Assembly (NCBI GenBank): GCA_963970005.1
Contig: CAXAMN010021362.1
Coordinates: 2,103,764-2,167,763 of the forward strand
Length of the DNA: 64,000 nucleotides
Direction: 5' to 3'
Source: Durusdinium trenchii
Lineage: Eukaryota; Sar; Dinophyceae; Suessiales; Symbiodiniaceae
Shown here: positions 33,824 through 44,377 of the stretch, in pieces
How positions within the stretch are numbered: the stretch's first letter is position 1
Layout: the number at the start of each line of letters is the position of its first letter
Position numbers and translations under genes: made by a program
The notes under the pieces: generated by a model
What the model was told of the DNA's origin: nothing
Seen by the model: the letters and a program-made list of their open reading frames with translations, nothing else
Database searches by the model: none

Positions 33824-34095
33824 GTTGGGCAAAAGTCTTTGCCCCCAAAAGAAGATCCACGAACAGCGGAACCGTTTCACTGGGCTCGAAGAAGCCGGGA
33901 CCTCGACCGCCAATCCTTGTGCCGGTCTCCCCGGCATGTATAATACATGTCTTTCTTTTGTTTCGAACACTTCGCTCCACAGTGTTCGATCTTCCCCCTC
34001 TCAATCTGGGGGATCTTCCTTCCTCTCCCTCGCCGGCGCGGCGGCTTTGGTCCGCCGCACGGTCCGTCGTTCCGCCCCCCCCGCGCGGTGCTCAG

Positions 34096-34187
34096 GTGGC
34101 CTGCTGCAAGTGCTTTCAAGCCCCGTCGAAGCTGTGGAGCTGGGAATTCTGAACGCTTCAAAGGCTGGGAAAGGTGGTGGAGCAATG
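34096..34187 (+). CDS. candidate internal exon
   Basis: Acceptor GTGCTCAG and consensus donor ATG|GTAGGT. The frame reads GGLLQVLSSPVEAVELGILN, then ASKAGKGGGAM, ending in phase 0. Upstream GC-rich sequence (LSLAGAAALVRRTVRRSA) is open in the same frame, so the acceptor may be earlier. No family is recognised. Confidence 0.45.
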
Positions 34188-34432
34188 GTAGGTATTCCAA
34201 TCTTTTTTCACAGGTCGTTGGTTCTTGTTACAGGTCGTTGGTTCTTGTTCTGTGTTATTTGTGTGTGTGTTTTTCAAGTTGTTTTGTGAATGATTGATGT
34301 CTAATCAAATCTATTCGTTGATTTGGTTTTTGGCTTTAATGTATATTAGAGTGTCGTATTTCTCTGGAGGTTTATACCGACAGGCAGTCAGGGCGGTCTA
34401 GGTGTAGTGGGCAATTCCAAGGTAGATTGCAC

Positions 34433-34475
34433 ATGATGTCATCATGATGTCATCATGATGTCATCATGATGTCAG
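34433..34475. repeat. 11-bp tandem repeat ATGATGTCATC
   Basis: Four units of a self-complementary 11-mer, the last changed. The unit is itself nearly palindromic (GATGTCATC / GATGACATC). Confidence 0.95.
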
Positions 34476-34996
34476 TGATGTTCTGTTAAGTTGCTGGCAT
34501 CGACAACATGAGCAGGTCGTTTTTTGGACATAACAAATCGTTTGAACATTTTTGGATATTCCTTATGCTGGGTCAGTTTACATTCCGACATGGAAGTGGA
34601 AGCCACCTGTTTGTTCAAGGGTTCCGTCCTTTTTGCAAAGGGGCCATTGTCAACCTCTATGTTACGGAGTTGGCCATTTTACTCAATGGCCGAGTTGGTA
34701 CCGATGAACTCCTTTTACACTGTGGTGGAAACCGAACATGGAACCTGATGCCATGGACCTGACTGGAAGACGAGGAATTCCTCTACAACCAAGGTAGGTT
34801 TTCGGGTTCCATGTGGCGTAGGTTTTTGGTCGTCCCCAAGTTGTGACTGTCAAGATGATTTGAAACAGGCTGGTATCGGCGTAGATCAACTGCTAAAGTT
34901 CTATGTTGGTCATGGTTGGATTATGACAGGCTGGTTGTTAGTGTCTTGGTGGCCTCCACTACAGGCGAACCTGTGACTCTGATCCCATGCCAAATA

Positions 34997-35108
34997 CCCT
35001 AAACATCCAGTTCGACGAGATGTTGACCGACTGAAGTCAAGGACATTCCATTTCGGGTCATCTATATCGTCAGACCATTCTTTTGTATGCTGGATCCCGA
35101 CTCCCAGG
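34997..35108. mobile_element. MITE-like family G, copy 3 (inverted)
   Basis: CATCCAGTTCGACGAGATG ... GACCGACTGAAGTCAAGG ... CCGACTCCCAGG. This is the reverse complement layout of 33719. Confidence 0.8.
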
Positions 35109-35751
35109 AACCATAGCTTTGTGCAAACCTCGCATCCTTCAAACCTCGCGTTCCGCGCGTTTCCGTCCGGTCCGGGGATTCGGGGCCGAATCGGCCAGGA
35201 ATCTGGTGTTGATGTTCTCCAGGTGTCATGATGTCTCATGGCCCTGAAGGGAGCTGATGGCCTGACTCCCACATGGTTGGTCAGTGATCATCAGCTCAAG
35301 TCGTGCATGTGTTCCACCACCACATGGAAAAGCCGTCAGCTCAGGTCGTCGTGGCTTTTTGCTGAGAAATCGTTGGGGGGGAGCAAGAGAAGCGCCTTTG
35401 TTCGTCGTGTTTTCCACGACACCACCTTTCATGGCACCTTTCCCACTAACAGACATAGATGGTCGACCAGCCCGGCTCTTGATTGGTTGCTGGGTCATGG
35501 CAGTGGACTGCACGACCCGGAGGGCGGTTGACCCCGGATCAAATGAACAGATTCCTCGTCTGTGAAGGGAGGTCAACTGAAACCATCGTTTTGTTGGGGA
35601 GGTGCCTGGTTCCCTACAGCCAAATAGAGGGGAGACCCTCAGTCGTTCAAGCAACCAAGTAACGAAAACGGCATCGAATTCTCCGGAATCTGGACCCGTG
35701 GGCATTTTTCCCCGGATCGGAGAGATTGGATGTTGCTTGGTGATGTCTTTA

Positions 35752-35869
35752 GCCTAGGCTTCCAAGACCATTGAAACATGGTTGACGTGGTTTTTGTAGT
35801 GTAAAATCCATAGTTGATTCGGTAAGGCCGGTAAAGCCTATTGAATTAATGGTTGTTGGAAGCCTAGGG
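35752..35869. mobile_element. MITE-like family A, copy 5 (inverted)
   Basis: GCCTAGGCTTCCAAGACCAT to TGGTTGTTGGAAGCCTAGGG, in the orientation of 6424, with a small GGTAAGGCC duplication inside. Confidence 0.9.
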
Positions 35870-36181
35870 TTTAGCTGGTTCTCCATTACCTTCCATTACC
35901 GGCATCACCCAGGAGTCGCATGCAGTTCGGGTGGTGTTTAGTCGTCGTCGTCGTCCTATCCGTCGGGGGCCGGCTGTGGATGTGACACGCACCAACGCAC
36001 ATACATGACCTCCATGAAGCTCGCATCCCTGGCCCTACTGGACAGGCTGGACATGTTTTTTTTTCTCCAAAAAACGGGTCTCCGGCCAAGCCCGAACGTC
36101 CCGGTGGCTTCGGGTGCCCGAGAAGAGGCGCACTCAGCTGCGTCACCGAAGTCTTCACCAGGCGCGGGTTCACGCACGAAC

Positions 36182-36306
36182 CGCAGGGGCCATAGCATCC
36201 TGTTGGCTGGCCTGTTTGGTGGGTTAAATCTCGTCGCAGGTCATCTCGGTACCGAGGACATCACTGTCCCAGCAGCGTCTGCAGGCGAAATCCACCCGCA
36301 AAAGCA
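36182..36306 (+). CDS. weak exon candidate, Rossmann-like or membrane segment
   Basis: The frame reads RGHSILLAGLFGGLNLVA, then GHLGTEDITVPAASAGE. SILLAG-LFGGLNLVA is spaced like the nucleotide loop of a ketoreductase (T-G-G-x-G-x-L-G), but the Thr/Gly positions are replaced. It could equally be a transmembrane segment. Splice boundaries are uncertain (acceptor CGAACCGCAG just upstream, GT at 36239). Kept only as a low-confidence lead. Confidence 0.2.
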
Positions 36307-36505
36307 AGGGGAAGTCTTGCTTTGGCTGATCCAATTCTCTAGAGAGGTTTTTTTATAGGGCGGAGAAACCCACCTTTGTGGACGCCCTTCTAGAAGATCA
36401 AACAAGGATAAACCGCAGGCAATATGTTGCCGCAGCATATAGGTGTGCTGGATCCCGAGAGGCTCGTAGATAGCAGAGAAATTTTTCAGTGAGAACCACC
36501 TGAAC

Positions 36506-36616
36506 CCCCAAACAACCAGAAATAAATGGCTGTTCTAATCTGGCTTGCTTGAGATGCTTTACATCTAGGAACTAGTTGTTTGTGGAAACATCAATTTTGT
36601 TTCTGGTTGTTTGGGG
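36506..36616. mobile_element. MITE-like family J
   Basis: Ends CCCCAAACAACCAGAA and TTCTGGTTGTTTGGGG are perfectly complementary over 16 bp. The interior CTGGCTTGCTTGAGAT is shared with a second, diverged copy at about 42910-43018. Confidence 0.9.
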
Positions 36617-37013
36617 TTTTCCCGGCAGTGCATTGTCAGCGGAGCACAGCACTTTGCCCCGAAAAGGCAACATTTCACCTATCCCATACACGACCAGTGC
36701 GACTGGCAGATGTTCCCTGCATTGATCGCTTTTCCACATTAACCACCCCAACTGATCGGTCAAGAGTCCCAGTCCCACGTGTCGTTTATGTTTGGAAAAA
36801 GAGCAACTGTCATGCCCACAGGCCCACCCGCTCCAGGATTCACAGACCGGGACGCTGGGGAACCATGTTGCCTCCAGGATCCCCGAGGAACCAGGCGACT
36901 TGGTCCACTTCACACCGACCCCCACACCGACCCCCCTAATATTGAAGAACATCCACAGGGTCCAGCATTGGAAGCGGAGACGTGCGCGATCTCATTCTGT
37001 TTTCAAAAGGTAG

Positions 37014-37412
37014 TACCATAAAAGGACACCGTACCAAGTAGGGACATATACCAAATATGGTACCCCTCTATATCTGTTCTACACCACCTCCAAAGGACCT
37101 CCTTGCCCGTTCGATCTGCCGACGCCGCGCGAACGGCACAGGTGGCTTCCTCGGGCGCCTGGGAGACCTCGGGAGGCGTCGAAGAAGCGGAGCGTCCGCG
37201 GAGCGAGGAAGAAGCGGAAGAAGCGGAAGAAGGACCCCGAAGCAGTTTCCACCGATGGTTGGAGTGTCAAACTGAGTTTCCACCGACCTGAAGAATCTGA
37301 AGAATCAACGACCTACTCGGCACTGGAAGAGATGCCGCCCAAGAACGATGCCGCGGACGCGCCCACGCGCCCGCGGAGTCTGGCCGGCAGTCCCATGGAG
37401 CTCGTGTTTGGG
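37014..37412 (+). CDS. open exon with NLS-like basic run
   Basis: A frame with no in-frame ATG until 37332 is open from 37014. It ends at a good donor, TTTGGG|GTATGA (37413). The convincing part starts near 37142 (acceptor GGCACAG). A very basic run (KKRSVRGARKKRKKRKKDPE) is followed by AVSTDGWSVKLSFHRP, EESEESTTYSALEEMPPKND and RPRSLAGSPMELVFG. The basic stretch looks like a nuclear or nucleolar localisation signal. GC3 is high. Two other frames are open in part but lower in GC3. Whether translation could begin at 37332 is unknown. Confidence 0.5.
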
Positions 37413-37597
37413 GTATGACACGGAACATGTGCGGTATGTATGGGTATATATATATCGGTATGTATCGGTGAGGATCGGCGTGTAATGGTGTATCATGCTG
37501 TGTATCTGTGTGTTCAAGTGACTGTGATCACCAGCCAGACTGACTGGGGAGAGCGATCCGGGAGCCTTTCTGCAGGATGTGTGGCCCCGTTAAAATG

Positions 37598-37705
37598 ACC
37601 CTGGGAGTCGGTCAGACTATAAAAAGAATGGTCTGACGAACGGTGACCTGAGTTCAGGCACTTCCTTTAGTCGGTCAACATAGAGTCGAACTGGACTTCC
37701 AGGGA
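37598..37705. mobile_element. MITE-like family G, copy 2
   Basis: ACCCTGGGAGTCGGTCAGAC ... AGTCGAACTGGACTTCCAGG. Same orientation as copy 1, with an interior GGTGACCTGAGTTCAGG palindrome. Confidence 0.88.
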
Positions 37706-38319
37706 TGATAAAACATCCGCAATCCCGAACATCCCGAGCTGTTCTTGTCCGGATGTTGTTTGGCACACACTTCGGTCCACTTGTCTCGCTCGCTCGAGTC
37801 TTTGTTGAACTGAAGCGGGTTTTGCGCAAACCGTAAGAACGAACGAACGAACTCCCCAGATGAAAAGGACGCGCTTTGAGGGCTTGGCATTCATGTACCC
37901 TCCCGGTTCCACAAGCAGCTCGTCACGGTGTTGCCCTGATTGCATGGTCCACGGTGCTGCAGTGCATCCGACGGAACTCGCTGCCCATCAAACCGGGCGG
38001 GTTCGTGAACGCTTTTCATGGGAACTCTGACGAAGACCATGGAAGTGGAGTGGAATGAGTTCACTAAGTCCACTCCCTTGTGGGACCCCCACATCGTCCT
38101 CATCCCACAGTGAAGTGGAGTGGAATGAGTTCACCCCCCCTGTGTTGCAAAGAGCGAAGCCCGTCGTCTCCACCGGCCCTACCGCCCGCCAGCGAGTGGT
38201 GGTCGTTCGAGTGGATGTTCCGCTCGGGCTGGGCCTCAGGAGCGACTACGATCCATGGGCACTCCCTGAAACAAGACCCGCACACGACCTGCCTGGGAAT
38301 GCCATATATATATATATAC

Positions 38320-38490
38320 CTGGACCTGAAAAAGGGGTGTCCTGTCTGGAGGTCCCTGATCGTAGTGGGCTGGGGCTTCCAGCCAGGAGACCCCTTTGAA
38401 GGTGCTGGTATATATGCCTACATTGACCCCCAGTCAACCACCCCAACTGATCGGCATATATGGCAGTCCCAGACGTGTCGTGTCTGGGAG
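38320..38490. mobile_element. two abutting inverted-repeat elements
   Basis: The first (38320-38411) runs TACCTGGACCTGAAAAAGGG to CCCTTTGAAGGTGCTGGTA and is the reverse complement of the element at 43190-43282. The second (from about 38405) reads ATATATGCCTACATTGACCC ... AACTGATCGGCATATATGG ... GTCCCAGACGTGTCGTG and is family C. They share the GGTGCTGGTA junction, suggesting nested insertion. Confidence 0.75.
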
Positions 38491-39542
38491 AGTGGAAAGC
38501 GTCCATTTAAAATGGTCATCTGTGGTTTCGAGGCCATGCCATCCACCGAATTACTGCAACCATGACATTTTCAAGGAGTGTACTATGTACCAACAAAAAA
38601 ACATAGTTTGCTATTAGGTTGAGGTTGGGGGCCATCTCTTCTAGGTTGGAGGCCATCGTGCTAAACAAAAGAGCACAAGACACCACCCATCCGGCGCCAG
38701 GTTCTGGTTGCATTGGATTGCTGAGCCGCTGCAAGCGCAGGAACGAGTGGGCGACGAGTGGGCAGCCGATGCTCCCCCCGTTCGCCTTCCGTTCAACCGA
38801 AAAAAGGTTAGACCTGGTTTTTGTAGTGAAACACCCTTATTAGTAGAGCAGTAGAGCAATGGTTGTTTGGGATGACCCGGCTATTAAACCAATGGTGGGC
38901 CAGGAATCCGGCTGAAAGTGTTTAGGAGAATGGCTGAAGATGGCTGAAGTTTAGTTAATTATAACAATTCCATCCAATGCATTCTCCACTTTCTTTGCGC
39001 ACTGCTCCGAAATGTTTGAAGACATGTTGTGGGGGTCCTTGCATTGAAGCATTTAAGGACAATCTTCACCACAGAAAGAAGCTATGGTCCTTGACCTCCT
39101 GGGCGGTAATTCTTAGAATCATCGAGCTTCACGTGATTCTGCTGCCGCAAGTGCGCATTCTTTAGCATTCACCTGATTCTCCATTCTTCAGAGTGCCGCA
39201 AAACTCGCGCTTCAGTCCTCCAAATCATATGGGGCTCTGAATCGGGACTCGGCACCTGAATCCGGAGTCCCTCTCAGCCAGATCGCCGGACCCCCCCCCT
39301 GACTCCCCGGCGGAGTTGCTCCTCTAGCGCTCCTCCACCGCTCCGCGTTGAAAAAAAATACACATTTGCCAGTTTGAGATACAGATCTGCTTGGCCGACA
39401 TGCAGATGTCTCATGTTTATTTCGAATGGGTGACCTTAAGGGCCTTCGGCCTGTAAACAGCGTTTGGTTTATTACATGACGTCAACAGGCCAACCCATCC
39501 GATCCCGGCCGATCCCGGCCGGGTCGACCCGCGGAGGGTCGG

Positions 39543-39704
39543 GTCGGGTCGACCCGTCTGAGCGCCAGACCATTCTGAGCGCCAACGTCTCGCAGAGTGC
39601 GCACCATGCGGAGCTCACGCAGAGCCTGGTCGGGGTCGCCCAACTGGGCCTCGCGCAGGGGCTGGTCGCGGGGGCCAGGGAGGAGTCCGCTTTCAAAGAA
39701 GATG
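39543..39704 (+). CDS. candidate exon, Ala/Leu helical
   Basis: The open frame reads SERQTILSANVSQSAHHAEL, then TQSLVGVAQLGLAQGLVAGA and REESAFKED, with a GTTCGT donor at 39705 (phase 1). GC3 is very high from about 39575. The upstream part overlaps a GGTCGACCCG palindrome cluster, so the acceptor is uncertain. No family is recognised. Confidence 0.5.
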
Positions 39705-39789
39705 GTTCGTGATGGTTCGTGGTGGTGCTGTTTTATCAATCCGTGGGCTTGTTCAATCTGGTAGCGCTGGTCCACCTGGTCTAGCGAAC

Positions 39790-40370
39790 GACCGACACCT
39801 ACAGAAATGGAAAATCCAAATAACACATAATAAAATCCATAAAAGATAAGAGACCGGGCACACCAGAAAATATTGTGACCCCTTCATATTAATGCTGTAG
39901 GTTAAAGGCCAGAAAAAATAGGAGGAAGATACCAGAAAAATCAACAGCATTAATATGGAGGTTACAGCCTTATGATTTTTCTGTTATCTTGGTCATTCAT
40001 CTTTTATATTTTTGCTTTTTTTTAATTCCTTCCGTTCAATCGCTCAGACAGAAAGCACACATATAAATTACAGATGAATGACATGGCTTTTTAATATTGG
40101 AAATCTCTTAATAATTAAACACGCCATTTATTATACAATTTTTATTAGCAATTTAATTTTAAGAAAAGACCATAATGAATTAAATGGCTATACTTCTTTA
40201 TATATTATTCGGTTTTTACCTTTCGGTCGCTTGGGCACAGCTTATAATTTCTGGAATGGTAAAATCCCATAAAAGAAAGATATTTATATTGCCATTTATT
40301 TTATAATGAAATTACTATTAAAACAAATGGCCAATACAATAAGTAATCCATTAAAATAAATTGGGTTAGC
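39790..40370. other. AT-rich island with long inverted repeat
   Basis: This stretch is strikingly AT-rich against its neighbours and has an abrupt right edge near 40370. Within it, GTGACCCCTTCATATTAATGC (39869-39889) is complementary to GCATTAATATGGAGGTTAC (39946-39964). A single open frame (40078-40272) is rich in Ile/Leu/Asn/Tyr and does not resemble a known protein. Possible origins are organellar DNA transferred to the nucleus or an AT-rich mobile element. I cannot decide. Confidence 0.7.
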
Positions 40371-41180
40371 TTGGGACCTCCCAGATCTTGGAAGTGGTGG
40401 ATGTAGCCAATCTATTTTATATCTAATGGTAGATCAAACGTTCGGTCTCTCTAATGCCTTGACCCACAACCACCCTTCAGGGATTCCAGCGGAGCACCAT
40501 CCATGGGACCAAAAACAGACCAACAACCTGTGGCAGACCAACAGCAGACCTCATTCTGGCCAAATCTGACCTCACTTGTCACCCACTCTTTCACTGTTTC
40601 AACAGACGCATGGCGTCTACCCGACGAAACGACCGTTTCACCTCCCCAGATCCTTCCCGACGACCCAGGTGTCACTCCAGGAGACCCTTCGAACGAACGA
40701 CGAATTGGACGAATTGGACCGGTTCGTTCTCTCGTTCTTCGTGTGTTCGCGGCGGCTACGGTAGAGGTGGAAGTCTCACTCTCGATGTTTTTGAGAAGAA
40801 GATTTGGGTTCAAAGGGAGATGGTACAGTAGTTCACGTGAAACAACCCATAGCCCCCTTCTCGGGTCCAAATACGATTTGGAGGAGGCACGACTCTTCAG
40901 CCGTATGATCGGATAGTTTAGGTTGAAGATGTTTTCCTCTTAGATCTGTTCATCAATCCATCGAGACTTTGAGTTTTCAAGCGGCGGATGGGCAAACCTC
41001 ACACAGGCACGACGTGGGCACCCCCGAGAACACCTGCCGAGTGTTTGGCTGAAACACTCGGCAGGTGCTGGGACCTGTACGGAACATCGGGCACCTTTGA
41101 TTTCTTTCCCAAAGGGAACCGAGAAGATGGAGAGGTGACAGAGGGAAGAGCCAGAAACTGCAAGAGGCTCAGCAGAAGTA

Positions 41181-41264
41181 TACCAGGACCCCCTGTAAGG
41201 GGTGGCCCCTTAGAGGTTCAGGGTTAAGGGATGTCCATTAACCACCCCGACGGTGGGTCCTACC
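41181..41264. repeat. inverted-repeat element, TACCAGGACCC ends
   Basis: TACCAGGACCCCCTG and GGTGGGTCCTACC bound about 84 bp with internal CCTTAGAGGTTCAGG and GATGTCCATTAACCACC, as in the element at 3609. Confidence 0.7.
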
Positions 41265-41380
41265 TCTTACTTTTAGCGATTCGTGAAGTGGATTTTGAAG
41301 CCTTTCACTCTGCAAGACGCCTTTGCCTTGACCGAGGCACTTAGCGCACCAGAAAGAATGAAAGGAAGAATAACATTAGT

Positions 41381-41481
41381 TACCAGCAGTCACAAGACGG
41401 GGTGCGATCCATGGAGGTTCGGGGTGCCCAGCTACTCCACTCACCTAGGGACTAAACACCACCCCTTTGTGACTCCTGGTA
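41381..41481. mobile_element. MITE-like family B, copy 4
   Basis: TACCAGCAGTCACAAGACGG on the left and CACCCCTTTGTGACTCCTGG on the right. The two arms represent the two subtypes (ACAAGACGG and ACAAAGGGG), so this copy is a hybrid. Confidence 0.88.
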
Positions 41482-41772
41482 CCTGGTCTTAACCTTCCAC
41501 TTTCGAACAGAAAAAGAGAGAGAGAGAGAGTTTGGTACCAGAGGGTCCCACGATTCCCATTAGTAGGTCACCAAGCAGTAAGTCACTCAGTAAGTATTTT
41601 CCACCTTTTTGGAGGGTTTCCAAGGAAGATGTACATTTGGCCCGGTGCACCGGGCCCATGGATGTGGTACACTCTTTGGTCATGGATCCGTGGAGTTCAT
41701 CCCTTTGGGAGCCATGCCATTCCCTTTGATTGAAGAGAACCGGGTGGACCCAGGTGGTACACTCCTTCCTTG

Positions 41773-41878
41773 CCCAGACACGACACGTCTGGGACTGCCA
41801 TATATGCCGATCAGTTGGGGTGGTTGACTGGGGGTCAATTGATCGGCAGTCCTATGGCAGTCCCATGGAGTGTGTGGG
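41773..41878. mobile_element. family C element
   Basis: CCCAGACACGACACGTCTGG ... GCCGATCAGTTGGGGTGG ... TCAATTGATCGGCAGTCC ... CATGGAGTGTGTGG. It matches the layout at 58544. Confidence 0.85.
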
Positions 41879-42197
41879 TTGGAATCATGGTTTCGTGCAT
41901 GGCACCACCGGTCTTCGGTTTCGTGGATGGCACCATCCGAGTCGACTCGGCGCCATACACTTCCTTCCTTCCAGGGAGTGTATGGCATGGATTCTTTGGA
42001 TCTCTTCTCCAAACATCGAATCGTCCTGTCAGCGCTAGCTCACACGCCATCCATCTCTGAGATCTCTGAGATCATCTACTATATATAGCCCTATATAGTC
42101 CACTCCAAGAGGGTCCTAAGAAACAGAGCCCAGCGGAGCGAGACCGTGGCGGAACGAAGAACGCAGCAAACCTACCTGTGTAAGTACCCAGGCCGAG

Positions 42198-42350
42198 CCC
42201 CCAACACTTCCACCGCGCGAGCGACCGCGCACGCGTTCGTTCGTTGCGCCGGCGATGCCAAGAGAGGAGCATGATCCGACGGATCTCGCGTGGATGACGG
42301 TCCTCTTAGGCAGCCTCATTGGACTAGCACCTCAGCAGCACCTCAAAAGG
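42198..42350 (+). CDS. candidate exon, unknown protein
   Basis: An open frame from AG at 42196-42197 reads PPRERPRTRSFVAPAMPREE, then HDPTDLAWMTVLLGSLIGLA and PQQHLKR. It ends AGG|GTCAAG at 42351 in phase 0, beside a direct repeat of GGGTCAAGTTAT. The Met at 42255 could be a start. A second high-GC3 frame (PQHFHRASDRARVRSLRR) competes over the first half. Confidence 0.35.
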
Positions 42351-42494
42351 GTCAAGTTATGGGTCAAGTTATCATTCCAGGCAGTGTATTTTCCAGAAGG
42401 GAAGAGAGACTTTCACCGGTGCAAACAAGACTTGCAAACAAGATTTTGTCCCAGTCTGACAGTCTGACCCAGTAAAACCTGGTCCTAAAAGCTT

Positions 42495-42640
42495 CAGAGT
42501 TGTATTTTAAGCTACTAGGGGCTCCTGGCATCGCTACTAGGAGCAAGGACGCTACGTTCGGGGCTCCTTGCTCCGTTCGTAACGATGCCCTTTGTTCCTA
42601 GTAGCTTTTTGCTAGCAGTAAGGCCAGGAGCCCCGTTCGG
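42495..42640. repeat. GCTACTAGGAGC repeat family
   Basis: AGCTACTAGGGGCTCCTGGC, CGCTACTAGGAGCAAGGACG and CCTAGTAGC in both orientations form an imperfect hairpin. Related pieces occur at 52240-52320, 52560-52680 and 62255-62310. Confidence 0.75.
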
Positions 42641-43056
42641 TTCACGTCCTTGTTGACTTCGACGCGCTTGGACCGGTGCTCTGCAGTTCCTCCGCCCGCA
42701 CGAACCTCAGGCGCTGGTGGGGGGCTGCGTGGTATACCTTCCTCAGAGCCTTGGCCTTCCCCAAGACACCGCCGACTGCGACACGCGGAAAACGCCGAAA
42801 GACACGGTGGGTCCAAGTCTCCAAAAAAGAAGTGGGACGCTGGGTTTTAAGCGTCCTCCGGTGCAAAAGCCCGCTTTTTTGGTGTACCTGCTGGAACACA
42901 CACACACACAAGCAGAGATCGATTGTTGTTCTGATATGGCTTGCTTGAGATCTTCTACATAGGAAGAGGCCTGGAGTGGGAAAACATCCTTTTATTCCTG
43001 GTTGGGACTGGTACTTATAACAGCTAGTCTTCCCACTTGGTCTGAGAAAGTCCAAT

Positions 43057-43176
43057 AGTACCCCAAGAATCCGGGCCCTGAAACAATGAGGGTTTGGTTC
43101 GGGCCCGGACTCGGGCCCCTGCTTTCAGAGGTCGGAGCCGACCCTGCGGAGGGCCCAAGGATTCTTAGGGTAGTAC
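43057..43176. mobile_element. MITE-like family I, copy 1
   Basis: AGTACCCCAAGAATCCGGGC on the left pairs with GGGCCCAAGGATTCTTAGGG and TAGTACT on the right. Diverged copies are at 52485 and 58979. Confidence 0.85.
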
Positions 43177-43189
43177 TTCGCGGACATCG

Positions 43190-43282
43190 TGTACCAGCAC
43201 CTTCAAAGGGGTCACCTGGCTGGAAGCCCCAGCCCACTACCAAGGGAGCTCCAGACAGGACAGCCCTTGAAGGTCCAGGTAT
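43190..43282. repeat. inverted copy of the 38320 element
   Basis: TACCAGCACCTTCAAAGGGG to CCCTTGAAGGTCCAGGTA, including GGCTGGAAGCCCCAGCCCAC, which is complementary to 38320-38411. Confidence 0.8.
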
Positions 43283-43404
43283 GCTATGCTTTGGACTTTG
43301 GTCAGCTCAAGACGGACGCTGTGGGATCCGCAGACGCTTTAAGGGCTTTAGAGGGCGAAACCACGCTGTGTCCTCCGGGATCCGCCCCAAATCATCCGCC
43401 GGGA
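43279..43404 (+). CDS. candidate exon, unknown protein
   Basis: From acceptor AAGGTCCAG the frame reads VCYALDFGQLKTDAVGSADA, then LRALEGETTLCPPGS, with moderate GC3. The 3-prime boundary is uncertain (GTGTCC near 43368 or beyond). It overlaps the end of an inverted-repeat element by a few bases, which weakens the call. Confidence 0.3.
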
Positions 43405-43516
43405 TCGAGAAGATCCAGGCCAAACCGGTTCGGTTCGGATCGTGTGAGACTGACTGGACCCTGCATGGACGAAGCAGAGAAGGATTATCTAGAACACCCT
43501 TCTTCTGACAATCCTG

Positions 43517-43550
43517 AAGGAAGGAAGGAAGGAAGGAAGGAAGGAAGGAT
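43517..43550. repeat. (GGAA)n microsatellite
   Basis: Eight uninterrupted AAGG/GGAA units. Confidence 0.97.
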
Positions 43551-44063
43551 TGCGAGTCCGAGAGACACATTTTAGACATGGTCTTTAAAATGACCCGAGT
43601 CCGTCCGGACGCCTTCGCTGCCAAAGATCGTCGAACTGGACTTCTAGATTATAGTTCCTGGATATTCCTGGTGGACCTGCAATAGTTCTGCCTATGTGTG
43701 GGGTGCCTCACAGACAAAGAGGCTGAAGCAGGTCCCAATCTATACTGTTTTTTCTTTTTCAACATGAATGTCCCAGGATCTCTGCCATGGAACACGCTTG
43801 GATCGATGAATTCCATGGAAGGTGAGGCCACAAAAGATGAAGGGCAGAGCACTGAAGGCTGTGGGATACTCCTTGTCTTCTTGGATATGCCCAGCTTTTC
43901 ACGGCTCCCTGTCTTGCTGACACCGACTCACCAAACGGATCCATGTCCCTGGAGTTTCGTATGGAGAGTACGGCCTACTCGGCTGTGACACTTGGGGCAC
44001 CCCTATACTGTATCGCACCAACGGCACCAACGGCGCCGAACTGCTCTGTTCACCCAAACACCA

Positions 44064-44199
44064 CGGATCTGCGGCACCGGAGTTCTGCGGCACCGGAGTT
44101 CTGCGGCACCGGAGTTCTGCGGCACCGGAGTTCTGCGGCACNNNNNNNNNNGGAGTTCTGCGGCACCGGAGTTCTGCGGCACCGGAGTTCTGCGGCACG
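44064..44199. repeat. 16-bp tandem repeat interrupted by a gap
   Basis: Units of CGGAGTTCTGCGGCAC on both sides of the N run. True copy number is unknown because the assembler bridged the array with ten Ns. Confidence 0.95.
44142..44151. other. assembly gap (10 N)
   Basis: Ten Ns inside the 16-bp tandem array. The fixed length is a placeholder. Confidence 0.98.
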
Positions 44200-44202
44200 T
44201 TC

Positions 44203-44377
44203 GGGCCATTTCGCCCGACACCTGGCCCACCCAGGCCCACTGCAGAAGGAAAAGCCCAACGCCGAAGGCTGGACGTCTGTCGTGTCGAACGACTTGTGGT
44301 GTCTCCTTTTGGTTTCCGACGGGGCGGGCTGGACCGGGTTACGCTTCGGTCGGAGGACCGGTTTCGTTAAGCCCTGA
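44203..44377 (+). CDS. candidate terminal exon
   Basis: Directly after the tandem array one frame reads HFARHLAHPGPLQKEKPNAE, then GWTSVVSNDLWCLLLVSDGA and GWTGLRFGRRTGFVKP, to a stop at 44375-44377. GC3 is high across the segment. The same frame continues upstream into the repeat, so the acceptor is not fixed. No family is recognised. Confidence 0.4.

Noticed and set aside
36182..36306. TM1 of the transporter (NLVAGHLGTEDITVPAA)
   Set aside because: The spacing recalls TM1, but Glu, Asp and His replace the hydrophobic core and it lies 13 kb upstream with uncertain splice sites.
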